Assembly: GCA_946481195.1 (NCBI GenBank) | Contig: CAMLNG010000212.1 | Location: 1-6,665, forward strand | DNA length: 6,665 nt | Reading direction: 5' to 3' | Source: an uncultured Chromatiaceae bacterium | Lineage (GTDB): Bacteria > Pseudomonadota > Gammaproteobacteria > Enterobacterales > Alteromonadaceae | In this document: positions 1 to 4,834 of the stretch, piece after piece | Layout of the letters: every line of letters begins with the position of its first letter | How positions within the stretch are numbered: position 1 is the first letter of the stretch | Notes under the pieces: model-generated | Database searches by the model: none | Told to the model about the DNA's origin: nothing | What the model saw: the letters and a program-made list of their open reading frames with translations, nothing else | Translations under genes and position numbers: made by a program

Positions 1-330
1 CTGAATATTTTTCAGGCCATTGCCGGATTCGTTCGGAATTTCCTGCAGGCTTTTGATCGGCACATATGCGCGGTCATAGCCGCCGCCCTGCAATACAAAC
101 TCCGGCTCTAAGCGGTGAAACACAGTACCGTCATACATCTTTTTATCGACGTAGGTCAGGAAGTTGTTCACGGTTAACGCGGCTTTCATCCGATCCAGTT
201 CGATGACAATGTCACCCTCGGTAGTGACCAGTTTCACCCGGGGGAACAGATTATCTTTTTGCAGATGTTCGCCTGCGGCAAAAACCAGCGAGCTGCTGAG
301 CAGACAGAATAAGGCAAAGAGCTGTTTCAT
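1..330 (-). CDS. Exported cyclophilin-type peptidyl-prolyl cis-trans isomerase (partial, C-terminus beyond window)
   Basis: Translated by hand from the ATG at 330, the reading frame stays open to the window edge (110 residues). Residues 1-18 (MKQLFALFCLLSSSLVFA) are a typical Sec signal peptide with cleavage expected after VFA, so the protein should act in the periplasm. The rest matches the start of a cyclophilin domain: a VKLVTTEGDIVIELD first strand, an NNFLTYVD helix, the FHR motif (residues 71-73, with the family's catalytic Arg73), then QGGGY (81-85) and ESGNGLKN near the cut. Cyclophilins catalyse cis-trans isomerisation of Xaa-Pro bonds during folding. It resembles E. coli PpiA in layout, but I do not assign that symbol because the C-terminal half is unseen. 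The start is supported by GAGGA overlapping the stop of the upstream lipoprotein gene, 3 bases away. It is the last visible gene of a three-gene minus-strand operon. Confidence 0.92.
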   Translation of the reverse strand, partial: MKQLFALFCLLSSSLVFAAGEHLQKDNLFPRVKLVTTEGDIVIELDRMKAALTVNNFLTYVDKKMYDGTVFHRLEPEFVLQGGGYDRAYVPIKSLQEIPNESGNGLKNIQ

Positions 331-333
331 CGT

Positions 334-894
334 TTAGTTCCTCAGGAAGTCCTGCCAGCTTGGGTCGCGCAGCATATTGCCAAGCACCTGTTCGGTTAAT
401 ACGCGTAACTCACGCTCTGCGACAGCTGTATCCAGTTTGAATGGTCCGGAGAAGCTGCTTTTGCCGCTGTAACTTTTGTTAAAAGAGCCAGATTCCCGCT
501 CGATTAACAAGGTCAGCTCGACACTGTTTTTCACTACGTGTTCCACTGCTTTTAATTCGGCATTGGCTTCCAGTTGGTTGATTTGCAAGGTCACAATGAC
601 AGGCTCTGCGCCAGAAATACGCGCACCTTGCTGGGTTAAAGCGCTGCTCAGTGTTTGTTGTAACTGACCGGTCAGGTCGTTGGTCGTTGGGTAGGACTTC
701 ACAGAATCGCCATCACGCATCACCAGGGTACCGTTGGTCGGTCTGTTGTCCTGCACGTTCAGGGCAAAGGCGGTGTTGGTCAGCTGGTTCGACTGATTCC
801 AGAAGATTTGGGGTGCAACAATAAAAGACGGCACCGGATTACTACAACCGGCAACACCAACCGCGAAAACTGCGGCAAGCAGGATTGAACGCAT
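334..894 (-). CDS. yajG: YajG-family outer-membrane lipoprotein
   Basis: The 186-residue product begins MRSILLAAVFAVGVAGC. This is a short hydrophobic signal ending in a VAGC lipobox, with Cys17 as the expected lipidated residue. Ser at +2 predicts sorting to the outer membrane rather than retention in the inner membrane. After that come a Pro-rich linker, a region with VAPQ and NVQDNRP, a glutamine-rich helix (about residues 75-90), and alternating strands such as VIVTLQINQLEA and VELTLLIERESG. It ends in a helix and WQDFLRN. Length, layout and location near bolA fit the YajG family, whose members in E. coli and Vibrio are lipoproteins of unknown molecular role. The family call rests on this pattern and on memory of E. 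coli YajG, not on a search. The start is supported by AGAAGGA within the last codons of rlmG, two bases upstream. Translation is probably coupled to rlmG. Confidence 0.8.
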   Translation of the reverse strand: MRSILLAAVFAVGVAGCSNPVPSFIVAPQIFWNQSNQLTNTAFALNVQDNRPTNGTLVMRDGDSVKSYPTTNDLTGQLQQTLSSALTQQGARISGAEPVIVTLQINQLEANAELKAVEHVVKNSVELTLLIERESGSFNKSYSGKSSFSGPFKLDTAVAERELRVLTEQVLGNMLRDPSWQDFLRN

Positions 895-896
895 AA

Positions 897-2048
897 CTAT
901 TTCCTTCTGATAGCTTCAAAGACGCTGAATTTTGCATTACTGGCTACGTGAATACAACCGCCGAACAGCCGCGTCAGTTTTTCGCCATAACCCAGATGGC
1001 GGTTACAGACAATCCGGAGCCGGCCGCCGATTTTCAGGACACGCCGCGCATCGGCGAACATCTGCCAGGCGATGTGATCAGTGACTGCTTGCTGCTGGTG
1101 AAACGGCGGGTTACACAAAATATAGTCGGCGGATAAGTCAGATTGTTGACTCAGGCTGTCATCGGCCAGAAATTCACATTGAGTTGCTGCGGGAAAATGC
1201 TCATGAACGTTGTCTTTGGCTGATTGCACCGCCATAAATGACTCATCACAAAACAGCAGTTGTGTGTCAGGGGCGGCCGCCAACACCGCGAGGCCAATGA
1301 CCCCGTTGCCGCAACCTAAATCAATTACGCGCTGGCCGGCCTGAACCTGTGGTAGGTGTTGCAGAAAGAACCGGGCACCGACGTCTAACTGCTCCCGCGC
1401 AAATACATTGGCGTGATTGATGATGTTTAAAGTCAACGGCCCTTGCGTCGTGGGTAGCTCCACCGGCCAGGTTAATGGAAATTGCGGGCGAGCCGGAACC
1501 GGTTGTGTTTTATCGCAGACAGCGGTGATCAGGCGGCATTTCTTTTCCGTTAAAGAAGCAGTGACCGGTCCTATTTCTTCAGCGAAAATCTGTAGCAAAT
1601 TGGCATGAATATCTTTTGCTTTGGCAGCTGCAATAATCGGAGCACCATCAGCTAACTGTTGTTTCAATTGCCGAAGCTGATAGCGCAGAAAGCTATGATT
1701 ACCGGGTAATTTCAGCAACACAGCAGCAAAAGCCGGACAAGCTTCAGTACTGGCAACCTGCAGCACCGGGCTCAGGCCATTTTGTTGCAGATTGTGTTGT
1801 GTCGCCAGCTGGCTGATAAAAGAGTCACTCCACTGTACCGGAGCGAACTGATGCAGCGCGCAGGCGAGGGCACCGAACTGGTCATTCACCAACAATACCG
1901 GCGTGTCGGCTGCTGTCAGTTTTTGCTGCGCGTAGCGGATCAATAGCTCGTCTGCAGCATCCCATGCCTGCAGGCTGCGGGTTTTCTGCTCCGGTGGGAA
2001 TCGATCAAGCTGCAGCTGGATATGGTCTAGGGTAAATTGGCTGGACAT
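897..2048 (-). CDS. rlmG: 23S rRNA (guanine(1835)-N2)-methyltransferase RlmG
   Basis: RlmG uses S-adenosylmethionine to methylate N2 of G1835 in 23S rRNA. The 383-residue product has the RlmG two-domain layout. An N-terminal half without catalytic motifs (LQAWDAADE at 26-34, NDQFGALACALHQ at 55-67, KAKDIH at 143-148) precedes a Rossmann methyltransferase domain. That domain has motif I VIDLGCGNG (241-249), the acidic FCDES after strand 2 (266-270) and motif IV NPPFHQQQA (313-321). NPPF is the signature of enzymes that methylate an exocyclic amino group of a base. The C-terminal CNRHLGYGEKL and NAKFSVFEAIRR also match E. coli RlmG (YgjO) as I recall it, and the length is close to its 378 residues. 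I chose the ATG at 2048 over an in-frame TTG at 2069, because MSSQFTLDHI fits the family start. Neither has a good Shine-Dalgarno sequence. It is first in the operon with the lipoprotein and cyclophilin genes. Confidence 0.94.
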   Translation of the reverse strand: MSSQFTLDHIQLQLDRFPPEQKTRSLQAWDAADELLIRYAQQKLTAADTPVLLVNDQFGALACALHQFAPVQWSDSFISQLATQHNLQQNGLSPVLQVASTEACPAFAAVLLKLPGNHSFLRYQLRQLKQQLADGAPIIAAAKAKDIHANLLQIFAEEIGPVTASLTEKKCRLITAVCDKTQPVPARPQFPLTWPVELPTTQGPLTLNIINHANVFAREQLDVGARFFLQHLPQVQAGQRVIDLGCGNGVIGLAVLAAAPDTQLLFCDESFMAVQSAKDNVHEHFPAATQCEFLADDSLSQQSDLSADYILCNPPFHQQQAVTDHIAWQMFADARRVLKIGGRLRIVCNRHLGYGEKLTRLFGGCIHVASNAKFSVFEAIRRK

Positions 2049-2070
2049 AATAAGGTTCGGCAGAAACAAA

Positions 2071-2077
2071 AGGTGGG
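2071..2077 (+). promoter_or_regulatory. Ribosome binding site that decides the alkB start
   Basis: AGGTGGG lies 4 bases before TTG at 2082, and it is the only good Shine-Dalgarno-like sequence in the area. No ATG is in frame ahead of the conserved domain. A GTG at 2073 overlaps this motif and therefore cannot use it. This favours a TTG start. Confidence 0.5.
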
Positions 2078-2078
2078 T

Positions 2079-2107
2079 ATTTTGACAGAAGCGCAGTCAG
2101 GGCACAA
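2079..2107 (-). promoter_or_regulatory. Candidate sigma-70 promoter for the rlmG operon
   Basis: Read on the minus strand, TTGTGC (2102-2107) is followed after exactly 17 bases by CAAAAT (2079-2084). TG sits one base before the hexamer, giving an extended -10, TGTCAAAAT. Transcription would start near 2072, about 24 bases before the rlmG ATG. The element lies on top of the proposed alkB start codon. The hexamer matches are only partial (3/6 and 4/6), so this is a candidate chosen for position and spacing. Confidence 0.35.
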
Positions 2108-2720
2108 CGCGGCGGCCGCTCCCACGGGGCAGGGGCAGTCCATACAGCGATATTTTTTGCCAGATGCAGAGGTGTATCTGTTGCCGGCATTTCTCAGCAG
2201 CGCCGAGTCAACACATTTAAGTCAGCAGCTCGCCGGACTTGACTGGCAACAGCCGCAGATCCGGTTGTACGGCCGCGACGTTGCGATCCCACGCCGGCAA
2301 ATCTGGATGGGAGACCGGCACTGCAGCTATCGCTATTCCGGCGTGACTTTTCAGCCAGAGCCCTGGCAGGCCGGCTTACAGCATCTGTGTGAGCGGTTGG
2401 TGCGTCATACCGGACATCCGCTGAATGCAGTGTTGCTGAATCATTATCAGCACGGCGATCATCATATGGGCTGGCACAGTGATGACGAATGGGAGCTTGG
2501 ACCGGACCCGGTGATTCTGTCGCTGAGTCTTGGCCAGACCCGTCGCTTTGATTTGAAACATAAGTATTTGAATACGCAGTTAAGTCTCGAACTTAACAAC
2601 GGAGATTTATTAGTGATGGCCGGTACTTGTCAGCGCTTCTGGCAACACCGGGTACCCAAGCAGAGCCGGGCGCGGTCGGAGCGCTTTAATCTGACCTTTC
2701 GTTATCTGCCAGAGCGGTGA
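2082..2720 (+). CDS. alkB: AlkB-family 2-oxoglutarate/Fe(II)-dependent dioxygenase
   Basis: AlkB-type enzymes oxidise alkyl groups on nucleic-acid bases (for example 1-methyladenine and 3-methylcytosine) using Fe(II), O2 and 2-oxoglutarate, releasing formaldehyde and restoring the base. The 212-residue product has the double-stranded beta-helix signature. The iron ligands are His132 and Asp134 in GWHSDDEWE and the distal His189 in WQHRVPK. The 2-oxoglutarate-binding end is RSERFNLTFR, with Arg201, Asn203 and Arg207. RQIWMGDRHCSYRYSG (72-87) and NHYQHGDHHMGWH (120-132) are typical of the short ALKBH2/3-like bacterial subgroup rather than E. coli AlkB itself. The first 20 or so residues are low-complexity and poorly conserved, so the start is uncertain. 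TTG at 2082 is preferred for its AGGTGGG; GTG at 2073 would add three residues. It is divergent from rlmG with 33 bases between starts. A CATAAT at 2046-2051 could be its -10, but no good -35 accompanies it. Confidence 0.92.
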   Translation: MTEAQSGHNAAAAPTGQGQSIQRYFLPDAEVYLLPAFLSSAESTHLSQQLAGLDWQQPQIRLYGRDVAIPRRQIWMGDRHCSYRYSGVTFQPEPWQAGLQHLCERLVRHTGHPLNAVLLNHYQHGDHHMGWHSDDEWELGPDPVILSLSLGQTRRFDLKHKYLNTQLSLELNNGDLLVMAGTCQRFWQHRVPKQSRARSERFNLTFRYLPER

Positions 2721-2736
2721 TGCAGTAATCCTCGTT

Positions 2737-2765
2737 TTAGCAAGGGCTAATTTTTATCTTTTTTT
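2737..2765 (+). terminator. Weak candidate intrinsic terminator after alkB
   Basis: TTAGC (2737-2741), loop AAGG and GCTAA (2746-2750) form a 5-bp hairpin followed by TTTTTATCTTTTTTT. The long T-tract, 17 bases after the alkB stop, is terminator-like, but the stem has only two G-C pairs. The T-tract could instead be an upstream A/T element of the bolA promoter. Confidence 0.4.
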
Positions 2766-2808
2766 GCAGCTGAATTAGAGCAGACAAGGCAAAATGCAGT
2801 GGCTAGTC
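2764..2808 (+). promoter_or_regulatory. Probable bolA promoter region with gearbox-like motifs
   Basis: This 45-base stretch precedes bolA. It contains TTGCAG (2764-2769), AGGCAAAA (2787-2794, 17 bases later) and TGGCTAGTC (2800-2808). None makes a good sigma-70 -10. Both later motifs resemble gearbox -10 elements: consensus CGGCAAGT, with E. coli bolA1p using CGGCTAGTA, as I remember them. TTGCAG resembles the gearbox -35 CTGCAA. The exact element and start point cannot be settled by reading. Confidence 0.3.
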
Positions 2809-2825
2809 TGAATGAACAACTAACG

Positions 2826-2831
2826 AAGGAG
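2826..2831 (+). promoter_or_regulatory. bolA ribosome binding site
   Basis: AAGGAG sits 9 bases before the ATG at 2841. It decides the bolA start in favour of this ATG rather than the in-frame GTG at 2799, which has no Shine-Dalgarno sequence and would add 14 non-conserved residues. Confidence 0.85.
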
Positions 2832-2840
2832 CTGACAATC

Positions 2841-3176
2841 ATGCTGATCCATACGTCTATCGAACAGAAATTGTTGCAAGCCTTCCAACCGGTGTTTCTG
2901 GATGTAATCAATGAGAGCCATATGCATAGTGTGGCGCCGGGTTCAGAATCGCACTTTAAAGTCGTTATTGTGACCCCGGCTTTTGATGGTATGCGGCTGT
3001 TGCAACGCCATCGGGCGGTAAATGCGGTGGTTGCCGAAGAGTTGGCGGAGAAAATCCATGCATTGGCACTGCATACGTACACGCCGAGCGAATGGTATGA
3101 GTATTACGCGGAGAAACCACCTGCTTCCCCTAAGTGTTTTGGTGGCTCGAAAAAAGATGCAAAAGCGCTGGGTTGA
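2841..3176 (+). CDS. bolA: BolA family stress morphogene / Fe-S cluster partner
   Basis: BolA is a small cytoplasmic protein. In E. coli it is induced in stationary phase and under stress, alters cell shape and gene expression, and pairs with the monothiol glutaredoxin Grx4 through a [2Fe-2S] cluster. The 111-residue product covers the whole BolA fold. An N-terminal helix (IEQKLLQAFQPVFLDVINES) leads to SESHFKVVIV (35-44), the helix with RHRAVNAVVAEEL (56-68), and the family signature HALALHTYTPSEW (73-85) with the conserved His73. Sequence and length are very close to E. coli BolA (105 residues), so this is the BolA subgroup proper rather than IbaG/YrbA. The tail after residue 91 is basic, contains one Cys (99), and differs from E. 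coli as expected for that variable region. It lies alone between alkB and fabV. A hairpin at 3239-3267 may end its transcript. E. coli has bolA next to yajG, whereas here rlmG and alkB lie between them. Confidence 0.95.
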   Translation: MLIHTSIEQKLLQAFQPVFLDVINESHMHSVAPGSESHFKVVIVTPAFDGMRLLQRHRAVNAVVAEELAEKIHALALHTYTPSEWYEYYAEKPPASPKCFGGSKKDAKALG

Positions 3177-3220
3177 TCGGTAAATTTCGCGCTATCTGCA
3201 CCGAACGGGCAGTTTATTTA

Positions 3221-3237
3221 AGCTGATCAGACCTGTT
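3221..3237 (+). promoter_or_regulatory. Putative FadR operator upstream of fabV
   Basis: The 17 bases AGCTGATCAGACCTGTT match the E. coli FadR consensus as I remember it (AGCTGGTCCGACNTGTT) at 14 of 16 defined positions. They match the E. coli fabA FadR site (AACTGATCGGACTTGTT, also from memory) at 14 of 17. The centre is at 3229. A -10-like TACACT at 3254-3259 would put the transcription start near 3266-3269, so the operator centre falls near -37 to -40. That is the geometry of FadR activation at E. coli fabA. No good -35 is visible, which fits an activated promoter. The inference is that FadR activates fabV when long-chain acyl-CoA is low. The site is not verified experimentally or by a matrix scan. 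Confidence 0.6.
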
Positions 3238-3238
3238 G

Positions 3239-3272
3239 CCGCGGTCAGTGTTTTACACTAACCGCGGTTTCT
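3239..3272 (+). terminator. Strong hairpin between bolA and fabV; possible bolA terminator
   Basis: CCGCGGTCAGTGT (3239-3251) and ACACTAACCGCGG (3255-3267) pair over 13 positions with one C/A mismatch and a TTT loop. The hairpin is followed by TTTCT. The stem is strong and G-C rich at its base, as in an intrinsic terminator, but the T-tract is short and interrupted. It would release bolA transcripts or attenuate readthrough into fabV. The proposed fabV -10 lies in its loop side, so it may instead sit at the 5' end of the fabV promoter region. Confidence 0.5.
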
Positions 3273-3295
3273 GTCATCACACAGGTTAATTTTTT

Positions 3296-4486
3296 ATGGT
3301 TATTCAACCGAAAATCCGTGGTTTTATCTGTACCAATGCGCATCCGGTCGGCTGTGCAGAGCATGTCCGCGAACAAATTGCATACGTCAAACAACATGGT
3401 CAGGTCGAGAACGGGCCAAAAAATGTATTAGTTATCGGCGCATCGACCGGTTACGGTCTGGCCTCGCGGATCACTGCAGCTTTTGGTTCAGGCGCTAAGA
3501 CGCTGGGTATATTTTTTGAGAAAGAAGCGACTGAGGGCAAAACCGGTTCGGCCGGCTGGTACAACACAGCGGCATTTGAAGCTGCGGCTAATGCTGAAGG
3601 TTTATGGAATAAACATCTGAATGGCGATGCCTTCACTGACGAGCTGAAATCGCAGGCTATTTCGCTGATCCGTGCCGAGATGGGCAAGATTGACCTGGTG
3701 GTGTATAGCCTGGCGGCGCCACGGCGTAAAGACCCGGTTAGCGGCGAAATTTACAGCTCAGTGTTAAAACCTATTGGTCAGGCTTATACCGCCAAGAACT
3801 TAAACACCAGCAAACGCGAAATTGAAGAAGTGTCAGTAGAGCCAGCTAACGATGACGAGATTTTTAATACCGTCAAAGTCATGGGTGGTGAAGACTGGGA
3901 GCGCTGGTTAGATCAGTTGCACGCTGCCGGTGTGCTGGCTGAAAACGTACAGACAGTGGCCTACACCTACATCGGTAAGGAACTGACCTGGCCAATTTAC
4001 GGCAAAGCGACTATCGGTCGTGCGAAGGAAGATCTGGATCGTGCGGCGACCGCTATCACGACCAAACTGGCAGGGCAGGGTGGTCACGCTTATGTTGCCT
4101 CGTTAAAAGCACTGGTTACGCAGGCCAGTTCTGCTATCCCAATCATGCCGCTGTATATCTCCTTGTTGTATCGGGTGATGAAAGCTGAAGGCACGCACGA
4201 AGGCTGTATCGAACAAATCTATGGCTTGTTCCGCCAATGCCTGTACAACCCGACACGGGTCTTAGATGAAGCCGGACGCTTGCGGATGGATGGCAAAGAA
4301 CTGGCGGACCATATTCAGGCTGAAGTGACGGCACTGTGGCAGCAAGTTGAAACTGCAAACATTGATGAGCTGACAGATTATAAAGGCTACCATCAGGAGT
4401 TTCTGCGGTTGTTTGGCTTTGGTTACAGCCATGTTGATTACGACGCCGATGTTTCTCCGATGGTGACGCTGGCAAATTTAGCTTAA
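3296..4486 (+). CDS. fabV: Enoyl-ACP reductase FabV (NADH)
   Basis: FabV reduces trans-2-enoyl-ACP to acyl-ACP, the last step of each fatty-acid elongation cycle in the cytoplasm. It replaces or backs up FabI and is naturally triclosan-resistant. The 396-residue product has the family length, far longer than FabI. It begins with the conserved MVIQPKIRGFICTNAHPVGC. The nucleotide-binding loop is VIGASTGYGLASR (46-58), followed by KTLGIFFE (68-75). VVYSLAAPRR (135-144) comes next. The FabV/TER catalytic signature Tyr-X8-Lys is Tyr235 and Lys244 in PIYGKATIGRAK. VTQASSAIPIMPLYISLLY (274-292) is the conserved substrate-loop region. The residue after Lys244 is Glu245, where some relatives have a second Lys. 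ATG 3296 has a modest AGGT (3283-3286) upstream. A FadR-like site and a hairpin precede it, and a strong terminator 6 bases after the stop ends it, so it is likely monocistronic. Confidence 0.96.
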   Translation: MVIQPKIRGFICTNAHPVGCAEHVREQIAYVKQHGQVENGPKNVLVIGASTGYGLASRITAAFGSGAKTLGIFFEKEATEGKTGSAGWYNTAAFEAAANAEGLWNKHLNGDAFTDELKSQAISLIRAEMGKIDLVVYSLAAPRRKDPVSGEIYSSVLKPIGQAYTAKNLNTSKREIEEVSVEPANDDEIFNTVKVMGGEDWERWLDQLHAAGVLAENVQTVAYTYIGKELTWPIYGKATIGRAKEDLDRAATAITTKLAGQGGHAYVASLKALVTQASSAIPIMPLYISLLYRVMKAEGTHEGCIEQIYGLFRQCLYNPTRVLDEAGRLRMDGKELADHIQAEVTALWQQVETANIDELTDYKGYHQEFLRLFGFGYSHVDYDADVSPMVTLANLA

Positions 4487-4492
4487 GATAAT

Positions 4493-4520
4493 AAAGCCGC
4501 CTGTTGGGCGGCTTTTGTTT
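4493..4520 (+). terminator. Intrinsic terminator of fabV
   Basis: GCCGCC (4496-4501), loop TGTTG and GGCGGC (4507-4512) form a perfect 6-bp G-C stem. Flanking AAA and TTT extend it, and TTTTGTTT follows. It starts 6 bases after the fabV stop codon and separates fabV from nqr transcription. The A-rich left flank is too short to be a convincing terminator in reverse. Confidence 0.9.
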
Positions 4521-4574
4521 GAACGTTGGACGAAGAGGACAGGACGGGTTATTTCAGGCAACAACGGAAAATAC

Positions 4575-4611
4575 CGCTGAATTTCAGCGAATTTGCGCAG
4601 ATTTTGCGCAA
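4575..4611 (+). repeat. Perfect palindrome plus helically phased repeats upstream of nqr
   Basis: CGCTGAA-T-TTCAGCG (4575-4589) is a perfect 15-bp inverted repeat. It runs directly into ATTTGCGCAG (4591-4600) and ATTTTGCGCA (4601-4610), a TTTGCGCA direct repeat with starts 11 bases apart. ATTTCAGCGA (4581-4590) is in the same roughly 10-base phase. The short loop suggests a DNA-binding site rather than an RNA hairpin. It ends about 90 bases before the proposed nqr -10. I do not recognise the regulator. The rest of 4521-4697 shows only a small GACAG-TCG-CTGTC inverted repeat (4638-4650) and no believable gene. Confidence 0.5.
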
Positions 4612-4697
4612 TCAATTCAAAGTTGACTACACTTGCCGACAGTCGCTGTCCTGGCTGCATAAAAGTGTTATTTATCATAGCTGGTCTGTGGGTTTAG

Positions 4698-4712
4698 TGC
4701 TAAAATCCGCCG
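4698..4712 (+). promoter_or_regulatory. Extended -10 promoter for the nqr operon
   Basis: TGCTAAAAT (4698-4706) is a complete extended -10 element (TGn plus a 5/6 match to TATAAT), followed by a G-C-rich discriminator CCGCCG. No clear -35 lies 16-18 bases upstream (TAGCTG at 4678), which is usual for extended -10 promoters. Transcription would start near 4713, giving a leader of about 120 bases. A G-C-rich discriminator is typical of growth-rate or ppGpp-sensitive promoters, though that is inference here. Confidence 0.55.
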
Positions 4713-4834
4713 CTGTGTACGTGTATCTGTTGAAATCTGGTTAAAAATCAGCCAGCTTTCGCCAGGTGCGCTGCGAGGCGAGCAGCCGTAAAAACCAGGC
4801 CCTGTTTCTTCCCGTTAAAGTAGTGCAAGTACGT
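4713..4834 (+). other. Long 5' leader of nqrA
   Basis: This stretch lies between the proposed nqr start point and the nqrA ATG. It can form two mutually exclusive short stems: TCGCC (4759-4763) with GGCGA (4777-4781), or GCTGC (4770-4774) with GCAGC (4782-4786). No known riboswitch is recognised, and no good Shine-Dalgarno sequence precedes the ATG. An in-frame GTG at 4766 would extend NqrA by 23 residues but gives a sequence unlike the family. Confidence 0.35.

Noticed and set aside
2049..2069. TTG start at 2069 for RlmG
   Set aside because: It adds seven residues (MFLPNLI) not expected in the family and has no ribosome binding site. The ATG at 2048 is simpler.
2799..2840. GTG start at 2799 for BolA
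   Set aside because: AAGGAG at 2826-2831 is correctly spaced for the ATG at 2841, and BolA homology begins there.
2747..3082. A 111-codon minus-strand open frame opposite bolA
   Set aside because: It is antisense to a clear bolA gene and has the Cys/Ser/Thr-rich composition typical of a shadow frame.
4591..4620. A possible FNR site near TTTTGCGCAATCAA
   Set aside because: Only the right half (ATCAA) fits. The left half lacks TTGAT, so the FNR consensus is not met.
4478..4678. A 66-codon minus-strand open frame between fabV and nqrA
   Set aside because: It runs through the fabV terminator, has no ribosome binding site worth naming, and its product resembles no family I know. It is probably chance.
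4526..4744. A 72-codon plus-strand open frame upstream of nqrA
   Set aside because: It begins with TTG without a ribosome binding site, crosses the palindrome and the extended -10 promoter, and has no recognisable domain.
4766..4834. N-terminal extension of NqrA from a GTG at 4766
   Set aside because: The 23 added residues are unlike NqrA, and the ATG at 4835 gives the exact family length and the conserved [10 protein letters not shown] start.
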